Below are positions 32,654-46,500 of a stretch of DNA of 64,000 bases, one piece after another (the first letter of the stretch is position 1; every line of letters starts with the position of its first letter). The stretch comes from Buddleja alternifolia (Eukaryota > Streptophyta > Magnoliopsida > Lamiales > Scrophulariaceae). The stretch covers positions 3,945,001 to 4,009,000 of the forward strand of contig CM033405.1 in the NCBI GenBank assembly GCA_019426215.1, written 5' to 3'. A model generated the notes under the pieces. The model had not been told where the DNA came from and ran no database searches. It was given only the letters and a program-made list of their open reading frames with translations. The position numbers and the translations under genes are program-made.

Positions 32654-34519
32654 CTTATTTGGTCGCGCTACCGGTATGGGCCCACAAAGGGTCCATTTTT
32701 GGGGCCTGACAATATATATATATATTATTTATTTAGTTTTTGGAATAAAGTTATATATGCTACAATAAATTCTTACTTGGAGTAAGAATTATGATATTGG
32801 GATAAATATAAGTAGAATACAATCCTTTTTCTTCTGAGGATATCGTGTTATTTTCTTATATATATTAGTTGAATATTACTATACCATATCTACGAATGTT
32901 AGGGTTGGTATATTTCTTCGGAGCATGATACTTTAAAAGATTAGAGTAAAATGACAACAATTTTTCAAATGATTTTATCATGTAAGTGTCACAATCGAAT
33001 GTTGGTCTTCATCGTGCAAGTACTTTAAAATGTAAATTTCCAAACATAATTGAGCGCAAATATCATAAATTGGCTGTACTGATACTTGTGTAGGTTATGT
33101 TTGCACATCCAAAAAGCTATTATGAAAAGAAAAGATTTTTTAGTGTATAAATCTACACCAAAAAGAAAAAACCGAATTTTAGAAAAGGTCAGTTCGACCA
33201 AAACCTATAGAATTACACAATATACAAATTAGTTACTTGTATTTAGATGTGAATAGAAAAGGATCAAGTCAATCAAAATTTGTAGCGGTACAATACATCA
33301 ATTCACCATTATAGATACTAAGAATACTTAGTAGAGAACCATATTCAACAAAGTAAGAAAAATTATGTCCTATATATATAAGTAATCCCTCCCATGTTAT
33401 TGAAATAGAAAGTCGTGAATGCTCAGTAAGGTAGATAAACAAAGGCCTTGCAGAAGGATATAATGTAGCTAACCAATGGAAAAATCTAAGCTACATTAAA
33501 ATGGTCATAGCGTCTATCTCTCTCGCTGTAGAATGTATTGTGTGCGATCTTCATATACACTTGTGTGTAAAAAAATAGACATAGATTACACACTCGAATC
33601 ATTAAACTCAATCTGACATAGAATTAATTACCCGTAACCAATAGGAACTAAATTAGACCAATTATGATGTATCATGTATGTGTTTAGTTTTTCTCTTTTT
33701 AAACACTAATTGATAAATAAGTTTAAGTATCTTAATTGAAATGACTTGATTTTCAATTGAATATTGGACTCATTTTAAATAAATTATTAAATTTGAAGGA
33801 AATCACAAGGTATGAATAAAAATGCCAAACTTTTATCACCAAAAGGACATATTTCTAATGACGCTTATAGCAAAATATACGAATATTAATAGATCAAAAA
33901 ATATTGACAATTAGAATTAAATATAAGAGAACATTACATTTGGAGGAAGATACCAAACGTTTAATATTTGTATTAAATTTAGGACCGGAGGTAAAACAAT
34001 CGTGCATGCACCTTGTCAACCGATGAGAAATTAAACCTCCGCTTCAAGACATCATTAGAACTCGTCGTCTAGTAGAAATAAAAGTGCATTAATTATTTTT
34101 TTTTAAAAAAGAAGTATGGAAGAAAAATGATTTTTACACTGTAAGACAAAAACAATGAAAAATGAGAAGAATTAGTCACAACAGTTGGCTTAAAAGTAAT
34201 AATAGAGACACGCTACATAAATCGTATATCAATCCACAATCAAGTATCTAATTGTTATAGTTAAATTAATAAAAGAACTAATAACATTGAGTCAAGTGAG
34301 TGGTACTTGGAAGGTCCCGAGACCCCACGTCTTAAAAATCTCTCACATGTATACAAACACATGTCGGACCCATATGAAAATAACACATGGAATGGTTGAG
34401 TTCATTCCGAGACCCGAGGTCCTAAGAATCATCCGAGTCAAATAAATGATACAAATTTACGGTTAAATATTCATTAACAGAGAAATTGGTATTATTGGAA
34501 AATTACAATTGTTGATTGT
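32654..34519. other. Intergenic, no gene seen
   Basis: AT-rich sequence without a recognisable gene or element end. Two loosely similar phrases about 110 bp apart (GGTCCCGAGACCCCACGTC and CCGAGACCCGAGGTCC near 34314 and 34411) suggest an old duplication. Confidence 0.4.
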
Positions 34520-35657
34520 TAAAAGAAAAGGAGACGAAGTTTATACCTAGCGGCTTGAAAAAGTTCGGATTTTGAACGGCAGAGGATCTCCGAGTAGCAA
34601 GGACGCCGGAAAGTGCAGAAGGTGCGAGGCGACGTTTTACTGTCGTCAACTCAGGCTGAAGAAGAGTAAAAATTTAAATGAGAGGGTAAGTCCTCCATAT
34701 ATATAGTGGGGGGGAAATTGAAATCAACGGTCCGGATCGTTTAATCAAAAGTTGTATCCAACGGTATACATACATGAAGTTCCAAATTCCAATTGCGTCT
34801 CTTGGAATTCGAAAGAACGGAGGGGCAACATAGACACGTTTCTCGGGAAACGGCGTGTCAGAATTAATTAGAAGAAACGGCTGCAAGGTAATGATTGCAG
34901 TGGATGACTTATAATTAAGAATAAAGGCAAGGGAATAAATGCCCAGACGAGGTAACAGATGCATAACACTGTACTTCGTCAGTCAAGGGTCAAGAACTTT
35001 CAGGTATTTTCCCCTTCACTCACGAAGTGGGGGACTTAATGATATACCTAAAATATTATTAGATTTAATAGTCGTCGGCTCGTATTCTTTGGAACATATA
35101 GGGTCGTATATGTGAAATACTACCTCGAATACGATGAAACGAGACAGGTTTCACACCCGGTCCCTATAACCTTGATATTTGCATTACAGTCCAAGATCCG
35201 CGTGTTTTGTAGTTCGGGTAGGGTCGGTTTATGGCCCGAACCTATGGGCATCGAATCTATACCACCCATCAAATACACGTGTGGGGAATCCGTAGGCAAG
35301 GCGTCTTGTCAATCATTCGCCCTACAGTACCGAATGAAAACTCTATAAATACAGTCATTTATGAAGAAAGGGGGACCGAAAATCTGAGCCATAAATACTA
35401 CGAATTACTACTCGTGGAGCTTAGATAATCGCAGACTCGAGAGTACGAGCCTCTTATACAAATACGAGTGATCATCATACTACGAATCATATCAATTCTA
35501 ACCACCTTATTTGAACTACGTTTAGACTTGATCCCAAACGGGTACGTAGGCAACTCAACATCGTATGAGTGCAGTCTATAATATTGATAGCGTGTCGTTT
35601 CTACGTATTGTTGATCCTCTTGACTGGGATAGTAGGGGGAAAATCCGTGCTAGATCA
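34520..35657 (+). mobile_element. Truncated Tat-lineage element: 3' internal region plus LTR
   Basis: This remnant is related to the complete element at 49808-60072. The polypurine tract AAGTGGGGGACTTAA (35025-35039) and the LTR start TGATATACC are identical in both. The internal part, read on the minus strand, parallels the upstream region of the antisense gene at 50700-50880: TTCCGGCGTCCTTGCTACT, CTAGGTATAAACTTC and a TATA-like CTATATATATGG. Everything upstream is gone. Its LTR is clearly diverged from that of the intact copy. Confidence 0.85.
35040..35657 (+). repeat. LTR of the truncated Tat-lineage element
   Basis: About 618 bp, from TGATATACC to GTGCTAGATCA. A TATA box CTCTATAAATAC lies near 35341-35352, as in the intact LTRs, and the R-U5 text (ACGTTTAGACTTGATCC, GGTACGTAGGCAACTC) is aligned in order. 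Confidence 0.88.
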
Positions 35658-35945
35658 ATATGAATTATTAAAACTAAAATATAAAAACATCAATAACAAT
35701 TGAATGAGATTGGAGGAAAACGTGGTTTGGTTGTGGTTGGGGCCTTCGACCAGTTGAACTCTCTGCAAGGCGGATCATAAGAAAGAGCAAATTTGAACTA
35801 CTAAAATGTGCAAAATCATTTGGTAAGATATCTCCTTATGTAGCAAGAGTAAATTCAACTATGGGTTAAACATGGAAAACTTCAATCAAGCTATGGAAAT
35901 TGGAGTGTCATTATGGTTTGATTATGGAAAACTCCAATCTGGATA
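35658..35945. other. Intergenic, no feature seen
   Basis: Short anonymous stretch between two LTR-like blocks. Confidence 0.4.
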
Positions 35946-37800
35946 TGTCACGCCCCAATTTCGGGCCGCGTGATGGCCATGTCTCTAAGCCCGATGGGAT
36001 GAAGACACGAAGCCCAGAGTTCAAAACAATACTAATTCATAATTCAAAATATCACTCTTTTATTGAAAAGTTAATAAAATACATAGAATTCTCAAAATAC
36101 GGTAAATAACCTCAAATACTATTTATTGAGTTCATATAAGCTAAAAGTTGCAAAACACGAGTCTTCACCATTCCCAAAAGTGTTCTTTGTCCTCTTTAGA
36201 CTCGACTAAACTCTCTGCAAGAATTTAAAGTAGTAGTATGAGCGAAAAATCGCCCAGTAAGTAGTCCTCACGTCTCCTACCGGTCTAGAGCATGTTAGCT
36301 ATAAATATATATTGTGAAACAGTCTAAAACGATGAATCGAATATTCTAAAACATTGCTTTGTCAAATATTCTCAATATATCATTCAATCAAAGAATTATT
36401 CTAATGCTCATGAATTTCTTAGAAACCAGTCAGTTATAACTTGATCAAATCCTAGCTATTTATCCCGCTAGGTAAGCCAAAACTGCTATTAATTCGCCGC
36501 AGTAGGCTCAAAGGTTCAAACACTGCTATTAATTCGCCGCAGGGAGCTCAAATATTCAAAGCACTGTATACTTAAAGCCATATAGGAGGCCCGAAATTAA
36601 TTCCTTACCGACAAATACTAATAATTTTCAGAGCATACGAATCGTTCATATTTCAAAGGGAAAATTTTATGATAACACATTAACAGTTTCGAAAACATAG
36701 ATCATATGGTACACTTTTATATTCAAAACACAAACTAGCATGCTCAAGACCTATTTTCATATCAAAATAACTTTATCAAAACAACATGGATTGGAAAACT
36801 GTTTAAGAAAATAATAGGAGGAAGAACCACTTACTACTTTGGAAAATTGATGCAGGTACACGTCTGTTGGGTTTTTCGGATCCTATAACGTCAGATTTCA
36901 AGAGTAAGAACCTAAATGTTATCATAAAATACTAGAGAGGAAAACTAGGATTTTCAAAATATCTACCTCACCGACAGCCTGAGCTTGAACAGCAACAACC
37001 TCCTTGGATTCTTCTAATGATCTTCCTAAGCCTAGATGAAATTTGAGGGAGAAGTATGAATAAGAGGTGCAATTTTCGTATGCATAGGTGAGGGCTATTT
37101 ATAGGGGAGTCTGGGGTTCAGTTGGAAGAGTTTGAGTAGGTTTTTAAGTCCCTAAGGGGTTAGATATAATGAGATAAGTTTAAATCCACTAGATTTGGTA
37201 GATTTTGAGGTGATATGCTCATCCAAAAGATTTGTCAAATATTAAATCCGAAAATTAGTTTTTAAATAAAAAACCTACATGTATATATATTGATATTACA
37301 AGATGTAAGAGAGTTTGGATGAGTATCAAGTGCTTAGGAGTTATATTATCAGGATTTGGTAAAAATCCTAAAGATTTAGTGGGTTGGAATTAGATTCCTA
37401 TTCAACTACTTAGGATTTAGGATCTTATCCGAATTTGGTAAATCCCTAAGATTTAGCACATTTAAAATAGAGTCCTATTCAATATTTCAAATCTAGAACC
37501 TTATCTGGAGTTTGATAAATCCTCAAGATCTCATCACCTAATTTAAAATAATAAAAACTTAGTAATTGTATATATCTAATTAAATAGTTAATGAGTTTAA
37601 TTAATAATTATGGTTCGCTTTAACGTATTGATGATGAAGAAAATTTTAAAATTTGAAACTTAATCAATAAAACTTGTTTAAGGAATAAAAATAATTCAAA
37701 ATTCTAGAAAATTAGTATTTGGTCAAAATTAACTCAATTGAGTCAAAAGACCTCCTTCAACTATGGTAATAGAATAGATAGATAACATATCTCGCTTTAG
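35946..37800 (-). repeat. Possible solo LTR (minus strand), unclassified
   Basis: On the minus strand the block ends GGCCCGAAATTGGGGCGTGACA, an ending common in plant Ty3/gypsy LTRs. It contains CCCCTATAAATAGCCC (TATA near 37095-37105) followed by leader-like sequence. ACTGCTATTAATTCGCCGCAG is present twice (near 36484 and 36522; written here by its 19-base core). I cannot place the other end near 37800 and found no TSD. Confidence 0.4.
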
Positions 37801-39700
37801 CTGGGGGGGTGTACGGTGAGTCGAGCTGACTTGTGAGCCTAAAGATCCGGCTTGAGCTCGAGTCGAGCTTTTCCAGTACGAGCTCCTTTGTGAGCCGACG
37901 ACACGTAAGGTTTTATTATTTTGATTTATATATGACTATAAATACTTTCATAAAAGTAATACTTAAAATTTTATATGCAACATATTCCAATGGTACTCAA
38001 GTTATTTTTTTATTTTGTTTAAATCGTGCAAAGCAAAAGCAACTACAACCAAATGTTTTTATTTTTTTTTTTGGGGTGGGGGGCGCTTCTCAATTATATA
38101 AAAAATAATAATTTAATTTAAGGGTTTTATCATTTATAAATTGCTCTCCCAAAAAGAAAATAAAAGTGAGCAACTGGAATTATGCTTCGGACAAAACAAA
38201 TTCGGCCTTTTTCTTTTACACAAAACACAAAACAACATGGGCTTATTTATTTTGAACAAAACACCTAGTGGGACTGTGTAGTGGGCTTCTTTCTCATTGA
38301 ACAAAACAAACTAAAGATCATAATATTTTTCTAAATTCTAATGTCAACCGAAGAGAGGAGTGTCATGATATTAAAAAATAGGAAAAATTACTAAAAACTC
38401 CCTAAAATAATTTATTGTATCCAAAAAACCCATGAAAATATTTTTCAATTAAAAAAACCCATTCCACCAACTTTTCTTTCCCAAAAACCCAGCATTTAAG
38501 GTTAATAAATTTATAAAACTTAATTTTCCTCAGCCTTCTAGACTAAAAAATTAATCAATTGTAGTTTTGTATATAAATTTATTTATTTAGAACTTTATAT
38601 TGATAATCAATATTAATTAAACTATTTATTAAATTTTCAGAGTTTTTAATATTTTTTTTAAATTTTGAAAAGGTATTTTTAGATAATTACCATACTAAAA
38701 TAAAAATTAAATTATATAAAAATATTCAAAATATTTAATATTAAAAAATAAAATTTGTATTATATGATTCTATACCCATAGGACAAATTTTGACTTTCTT
38801 TAGACCCACTTGCTACTTTCCCTTTTTTTGACCCCACTCATCTTCTTCTTCTCATTTTTCAAAAAACCTTATAAATTCGTATTTACCAAATTTAGTTAGT
38901 ATATAATATTATAAGAACTATAAGGATATGCATGATAATTCCATTGATTCGGTAATGTCAACAAAACAATGTTAATCATAATAATTCTAGTTATAATATA
39001 ATGTTAATATCAATTATGTATAATTCATCATGTAAAATAAGTTTAAAAATAATTCTACAACTTTCAATAGTATCTTGATACATGATATATGTTTACAACA
39101 TAAGTTTATTAAACACATTTTCTAACTACCTCATATTTTATAAATATTATTGAATAAAAGATATGTAAAATACTATTTATCAATCCAGCAATGTATTTTT
39201 ATAATTATTAGCATTTTATTTCTACAATAATTTTAATTATGATATACATTATTAAGAAATTTTGATCAATATTTATATAATAAAACACAACTTTTGAGGT
39301 CATCCAAGTAAACGCACATTTGGATGACTTAATTGAACTCAATTGTGCCACATATGTAATTTAATTTATATTTTTTAATATAATTTGGATACATATAGTT
39401 ATTGGTCTGTATCAAAATATTTAAAATTTAAAATTTGAAATAAGGTAGTTACCAGTATTATTTAAATTCAAATAAAAAAAATTAACTTTACAACATATTT
39501 CTCTTATTAATTATTTATCAATTATTTTATCTCGTCATATCGTATTATTTAGTTTATTAATCATGCATTAATTATTACTCCTTAAACTAAGATTATATGA
39601 TTTGGTACTCATATAAATAATTTTTTTGATGATAGTCATTACAACCAAAATGTGAATTCTTTTTTTCACGGGGTAAGTTCGTATATCACAGGGAAGAAAA
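37801..39700. other. Intergenic, AT-rich, no gene seen
   Basis: A patch rich in GAGCTCGAG-type words (37838-37895) is followed by long AT-rich sequence. A stretch with repeated AAAAACCC words near 38390-38500 resembles MULE-like subterminal text, without a matching partner. Confidence 0.4.
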
Positions 39701-39744
39701 TTGTATTTAACCCGCTGAAAATCTATAGTAGAAGAGTCCTAAGT

Positions 39745-40125
39745 TCATAATTTTTTTGAGATATCCAAATATTCTTCCAATTGACCAATTGTCCTTTCAA
39801 TATTTTCCACTAAAGGACTTGAAACATCATGAGGGGTACTAACGCACTGCTTGAATGTTTAAATGATTAAACTTCTTTATTATTTTTTCTCAATATAATG
39901 AATCGGACTTAAAGCAAAATCCGCGCTTGTTTCCTCACTTTTATACCCAAAAAAGTATCTACCTAGCCTAAATCCTTGATTTTAAATTGAGAACATAAAT
40001 ACTTCTTGGTTTCATTTACATTATGCGTGTTAGTTCCAATAATTAACATATCATCAACATATAAACACCATAATATCATCATTAAATTTGGAATAAATTC
40101 ACTTATCAACCGTATTATGTCTAAC
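39745..40125 (-). pseudogene. Ty1/copia reverse transcriptase fragment
   Basis: The minus strand reads a copia RT: VDK.IYSKF, then LWCLYVDDMLIIGTN with the YVDD active site, TKKYLCSQFKIKDLG and, after a TAG, FLGIKVRKQ, and finally IERTIGQLEEYLDIS. There are several stops and at least one shift. No integrase or RNase H is left. Confidence 0.85.
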
Positions 40126-40320
40126 TAATGCAAAAATATTATTACAGTATCAAAATTTTCATGTTTTCTTTTGGCGTTTGTTTTATATTAATCCCTTTTA
40201 AGTTCTATTTTGAATTTTATGTGACATACTTCTTTAAATTAGTGGTCAAAACTTTATTAAGGTGTCCATGTAGAACAAAAAACACGCTGCATATACAACC
40301 TATCCAATAATGTTCCCTAT
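40126..40320 (-). repeat. Copia LTR fragment beside the SABATH promoter
   Basis: On the minus strand TTATTGGATAGGTTGTATATG and the following text (AATAAAGTTTTGACC, AAAATTCAAAATAGAACTT) match in order the split LTR at 13294/8590. The RT fragment lies directly beyond it, so an internal deletion probably joined them. It ends about 140 bp upstream of the TATA box of the methyltransferase gene. Confidence 0.65.
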
Positions 40321-40457
40321 TAAGTTAAACCAAATTTATTTTAGGAAAATGTTTTGAAAGTCAACGATGGAGCCATCAATCATGACACAATCGATCTGTC
40401 AAGATATTTTATAAAATCATTCCACGCGCCAATAATTGATCTTGAGAGTTAGAAAAC

Positions 40458-40468
40458 TATATAAAACA
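40458..40468 (+). promoter_or_regulatory. TATA box of the SABATH gene
   Basis: CTATATAAAAC lies about 125 bp upstream of the ATG at 40593, a normal distance for a plant promoter with a 5' UTR of roughly 95 nt. Confidence 0.6.
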
Positions 40469-40592
40469 GAACATTAAAAATTTGATAATGATCATAATTA
40501 TCCTTTTATCTAAGTCTCTATGAGATAACCCATAGATATCAAGATAGGAGAAAAAAAGCAAAAAAGTAAAAATAGATCAAGGAGGCACATCA

Positions 40593-43500
40593 ATGGCAGA
40601 ACCATCTCCAATGAATGCTGGCGATGGCGTGCACAGCTACGCCAAGAACTCACAAGCTCAGGTACAAATAAAAATAATTTGGTCACCATTGGGATGATAT
40701 GTTTCTTTCATTTGCTCATTTTTCAGAAAAAGAGTAGGAGTTAGGCCTTAATCGGATGTCAAATTCATCGCTGAAAAAATATTTTTCAGATTTTTTTAAT
40801 AAATGCATCTGGATAACATGTTATTATGATTTTTTTTTAAAATCAAAATACATCTCAAAGTTTCTATATTATATTTTGGAAATTTTGAAAAAATTAGTTA
40901 ATTGTTGAAAAATTCTTGCAAAAAAAGCGAAAAATTAAATTTTTACTATTCATAATTTGATATTTCATTTGTCGATTAAAAGAGCTTCACATAGCTATAT
41001 CTTAGCACCTGGAGTGAAACTAATCATATTGTCTAATGCAAAATAATCAACGTGCAAAATAAGATCGTGCATATTCTTTGATGTCTAAATCAATGGACGT
41101 GTTTGTTTCTATTTTGAAGGTTGTTTTTGATGAAAATTTTGGTGAAAAAGTTTATTGAGAGTTGTGTATTTTGATGAAAATGTGTTTAGTTTTGTTTTGA
41201 AAAATTAGTATTTTAATCATTTTTCGTGAGAATGTGTTTGGATTAGCTATTTTGAAGTAACATTTGAGTGGTTTTTCTGTTGAAATGTGTTTGGTTTTGT
41301 TTTCAAAGATAACAAAAATCACTGTAGCAGTCAAATCATGCAAGTTTTTGTCTGAAAAACTTATTTTAATGATTAATTGATGATTGAAAAGTATATTATA
41401 ATATAAGTTTGAAATTATTGTAATATATATGAATGAGTATATGTATATATATTGTAATTGATGTAATATATATATATATATGTATTTATATATAAGATAA
41501 TGTAATATTCGTATACATATGTATGTATTTATATATATTAATATTAACATACATATAGTATTATGACATTACACATATTTACTATATTCGTATATATATG
41601 TATGTATACGATATTACAATTTATACTTTTACACCTATGTATACACATACATAATACTATACATACATATCTATACTATATACTTATGTATATATTGTAT
41701 GTTACGCATACATAACATATAATATATTGTATATTATACAAATATAACATAGGTATATATAACATATACATGAGTTTATAATATTCGACATACATATGTA
41801 TAATATAGTATTGTTTATAGTAATATACATAATAATATATATAAACTAGAGAGAGAGAGAGAGGAAAGAGAGAGCAGTCAGTGAGTTGAGGGAGAGAGAG
41901 AGAAAATATCAGACAAGATTTTTTGAGTTTTTTTTTACCAAATTCATGTTGGGTTATTTGGCCAAACATGGGTCCCATGTTTGGCCAAATAATCCACATC
42001 CAAACAAATTTTGAGTTGAATTTTTGACCAAAACTCAACCCAAAACAGAAACAAACACAGCCAATGAGTTTGGCCACCATATGTTTGTGAGTGATTATAT
42101 CTAATCACCAATCCAAAAAAATTTCTCACAAAAGAAGATATATCACATTAACTCTAATTATTACATGTTTTTTTAAAAGAAAATCAATCACCCAAACACA
42201 CTTTTAACACCATTCTTTTATCCCTAAAAAGTATTTCTCTCTACTTGTTTTATGGGGAAAAAAATCTAAGAGATGGATATGTCATCCAATTATTTCTTTT
42301 AGAGAGTCACTACAAGAAAATTGGGTATTGACAATAAAAATATATGACATGACTTAAAAGTGTGGTGTATAGCGGTTTAAGTTCACGGTTAACTTGGCCG
42401 TGATAGATGTTTCATATATCCATACTAAAGTTAGTTGTGGTGAAAAAGAATGCTAACTATTTTATGCTCTAACTAGCAATGGTGGAAGAAATGTTAACCT
42501 ATCACTTTTTTACAATTGCTAAAAGAAAGGACGGATTTACAGGGGGCCTGGGCCCCCGAGATTTAAATTTTTTTCAATAAAATAATGTAATTTTATGATA
42601 TGCCCCCTAGGTAATATTGATACAAACCTTTTATATTTAAAATCAACATGCTTGGTGGAGTTGGTGAAGGTGCTTGGGATTTGGAGGAGCATTGCAGGGT
42701 TTCGAATCCCAGCAACCTTGTTTTGCATTTTTATTTTTTAAAGCCAATTCTCAATGCACGCCTACAATTCCGCCATTTCTCAATGGTAAGCCTACATTTC
42801 AGCAGCCCTTTAGGTTTACTTAATATTTTTGTTTAAGTAAAAGCTAATTACTATAAATAAGAAAAATAAAATTGTTAACTCTAATTTTCTTTTTAACTTC
42901 TCCTTTATATACTTACTAGCGTGAAACCCGTGCTACGCACGGATATATAATGCCCTTCTATAAGTTTACTAATAGTAAGAGTAAATTAAACTAAGTTTAA
43001 CTACATGTTAAAGTTGTTTTATGAACAACAAATATTGAAATAGTTTTGGTGAAACTAAATAATATATCATCCTACACCTTCTAACAAATTTTTTCTCAAC
43101 CTAAGTGTAGTTAGTACATAAGAAAAGTTCTTATTAATAATATATATATATATATCCATGTCCTAAAATAAAGGACCCTGAATAATTATTTTTAAAACAT
43201 TCTTCATATATATATATATATATATATATCCATGTCATAAAATAAAAGACGTTGAATAATTATTTTTAAAACATTCTTCAGGTTCGCACATATAACGTAA
43301 CAATTTAAATATAAGATGTTAAATTTTATTTAACAGTAAACCTTTGAAATAGTTTATCAAGTATAACTTACAGGGTACAACTATATGATAATTTCATAAT
43401 TTATCAAGGGTTAGACAAATCCACGAAGAATTAAATAATTGTTGAGTTCATGGTCACTTGTTTTAGCAACTACCTTGCTTCATCATAGAAATTTCGCATC

Positions 43501-46500
43501 ACATAAGTTTGATAATATTACCAAAAATACCAAAATCCATGTGGTATTTCTTAAAGAAGTATAATTAGAGGTTATTTCATGCTGTTATAAAGTTTAAAAG
43601 TTTTGAATATTATTGTTAAAAAAAAAGGTTGAATATTAAAATAAAAAGAAGCGATTAGTTAAAAGAAAATGATTTCTGATCAGCAATATGCTACTATGAC
43701 AGAGACAAACACAATTGATTTTTTTTTAAAATAAAAATAAGCTTCAATGACATTTGTGGTTCCTAAAGTATAAATTTTGTGTCAGAGTAGGCCTTATGTC
43801 AAATCTTTACTTTAGCATTCGTAATGTTCAAATTTTGTTTAACTTAAGTCTTTTGATTTGGTCATCCTTACCCTTACATTTACTTGGTAATGCATGCTCT
43901 AATAAGATCTTGAATCAGTTTATGTAACAGGATTTACTTGAAGTCCATCGATGTTTATTATTTTAATTATGTGGCAATTTGAAGTCTCCCGACACTCAAA
44001 TTAGCATTATTCATTAATACCAAATATATTCGAGTATATTTATCTCTATAGATATTTAGTTAATTTAATAGTTCACCTACTTTGGAGTAAACATTTTAAC
44101 TCCTTCAAAGTAATTTACAATGGAAGCAGACCTATAATAATAACGCACAGCTTGAGTTATAGATTCATGAAGTGAATTACAAAGTCTATATAAACTAAGG
44201 ACATCAAAATAATGATTCTCACTTAAATTGGAAAGGATATCATAGAATTATAAAGGAAAAGAAAGGCATATTTTATGGAATATTCTAGTAATATACATAG
44301 AGACACACTTTAAATGTCAATCATGAAACAAAAATCTAAATGATAGCTAACATCATGTAGTGCATGTAAATTGGAATTACAGAATCGGTAATGATGATAG
44401 CTATAGTGGCAGAATCGTCTCCTCTAACTTCTAAGGGAGAGGCTCAGGCTAGGAGCAAATTCCATTAATTCAGGCACTATTATTGTAATAAAAAGAAGAG
44501 AAATTTAAATCAAAATTCGGTTAGAAAGTCTAACAATTCGTGACATTGGTTGTAAACCTGCATGAACATCAAAAACATAAATAAAAGAACTGACAAATTG
44601 TTTAAGCTTTTCTTAGCAAAAATGAGAAGAAGACTTTCTTGTGCAGACCCATAAACTTGTATATATTTCTAGAAGTAAATTATCAAAACTCCACAAAATA
44701 GAAACAAAAGATAAGAAATAAGTGAACTTTTTCTTGAATGTATAAAAATAACATAAAAATAGAGAAGACAAAATACAGAAAATGTAAAATGAATAAATTT
44801 CTCCTATTTCGACTGAGCAAAATAGGAAATCTAAAGGATTCCGAATATCACCATAAGATATCTACAAACAAATCAAACTAATAAGTTGAAATCATAAATG
44901 ATATTAGAATGTGATTGGTTAAATAATAATGCTAGGAAAAAATTATTAAACATTAGAAACTTTTAAACCATATGAAAAGTAAAAAGTTAATTCCTTATTA
45001 TATTTTCATACGTCCAACTTCCAAACTAATGAAAGTTCTCAGTAGAATCTGATTTAGTTAAATGATAGAAATTAAAATATTTAATCAAAGAATTCCTACA
45101 TGTGAGGGACTTGAGTAAAAAAGTCCATGAAAATCGGTGAGAAAAAATCAGAAATAAAAAACAAAGATATAATGAAGACCGATTTGAGATGTAAAAATAA
45201 AAATATAACAAATTAGACATAGAACTTAACAGACACAATATATAAAAGAAAATGACTAAAAAGCATTGTGCAATTGTCAAAATTACAAATAATAAATAAT
45301 GAGAACAAATATATAAGTACAAAAAAAGAAGAAAAAAGAAACCAAATAAAAAAATAAAGTTGCTATAAGAAACCAAATTGAGGGTTGATAAAAACTTGAA
45401 AATAACAAATTGAAGAGAATGAAATATACCCATTAAGAAATTAAATTCAGAGACACAAAATTCTAACATCAAGAAGATAATTAAACGAATGAAATGTTTG
45501 ATAAATGAAAAAAAATTGTTAAAGTTTCATCATATATTTAAGTAAAAAGTAACTAAAAGTGAATAATTACTTGCTAATATGTCACCATATAAATAATTAG
45601 AAGAACCCAACAAATTAAACTTTTTCCATATCATAGTAAAAATAAATTAAGAAAGACAATTTCAATATTGAACAACAAAATACTTGAAAAAAAGTTTGAT
45701 AAATGAATCAAACAAAATAATATAACAAAAAGAAAAATAAATTCGAAAATCGTGTAACTTAATAAAAGAATGAACAAAAAAGATACTTGAAACATTAATA
45801 TGCTTTTTTTGTGTGAAGGTTTCTTCTCAATTAACCGTAATTAATAACGAAATTTGTGGGTTCGTACGGTGGAGGGGCATAGAACATATCTTATATGCAA
45901 TTACTTTAATAAGTATATGGTAAGATTTTTCCTTCAACTCTCCTCCTAATCTTCTCTCTGCAAAGAAGTGTCATGAAATATAAACAATTAGTTAAACTTT
46001 CAAATGGTAATTTCAACATTGAACAACAAAATACCTAAAGAAAGTTTTAAGTTTTATATATGAAATCAAACAAAACAATATAAAGAAAAAGAAGAAAATT
46101 CAAATATGTTATTCCGCATAAGCAACAGAAAAGTTATGGTTGTATAATTTAATCAAGAATGAATTAAAGAAATACTTGAAACGTTAAGCTATTATTTTTG
46201 TGTGGACGTTCAATCTCAAATTTGACCCTAACTAATAACAAAATATGTAGATTCATCACAGTAAAGGGGCATAGAAGGTATCTTACATGCAATTATTATA
46301 AGTACATGGTACCATTTTTACTTCAACTTCCCCCCTCTTCTTTTCCCTGCAAAGAATAGTAGAGAACAATAAACAATTAGTAAAACTTGCAAAATGTAAT
46401 AAGCATTTCCAAATTCCAATAATGGAAGAGTAGGAGAAACTTGGGTTGAATATTGCATTCCTTAATATACGCAGAATTAGGAAAAAAGAAGGAAAACATA

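Noticed and set aside
41152..42080. Two minus-strand frames of about 130 residues
   Set aside because: They translate TA-rich and GA-repeat tracts inside a MITE; pure Ile/Tyr/Leu runs.
45026..45472. 148-residue minus-strand frame in SABATH intron 1
   Set aside because: Low-complexity Phe/Leu/Tyr composition from AT-rich DNA, no domain, no ATG context or splice partners.
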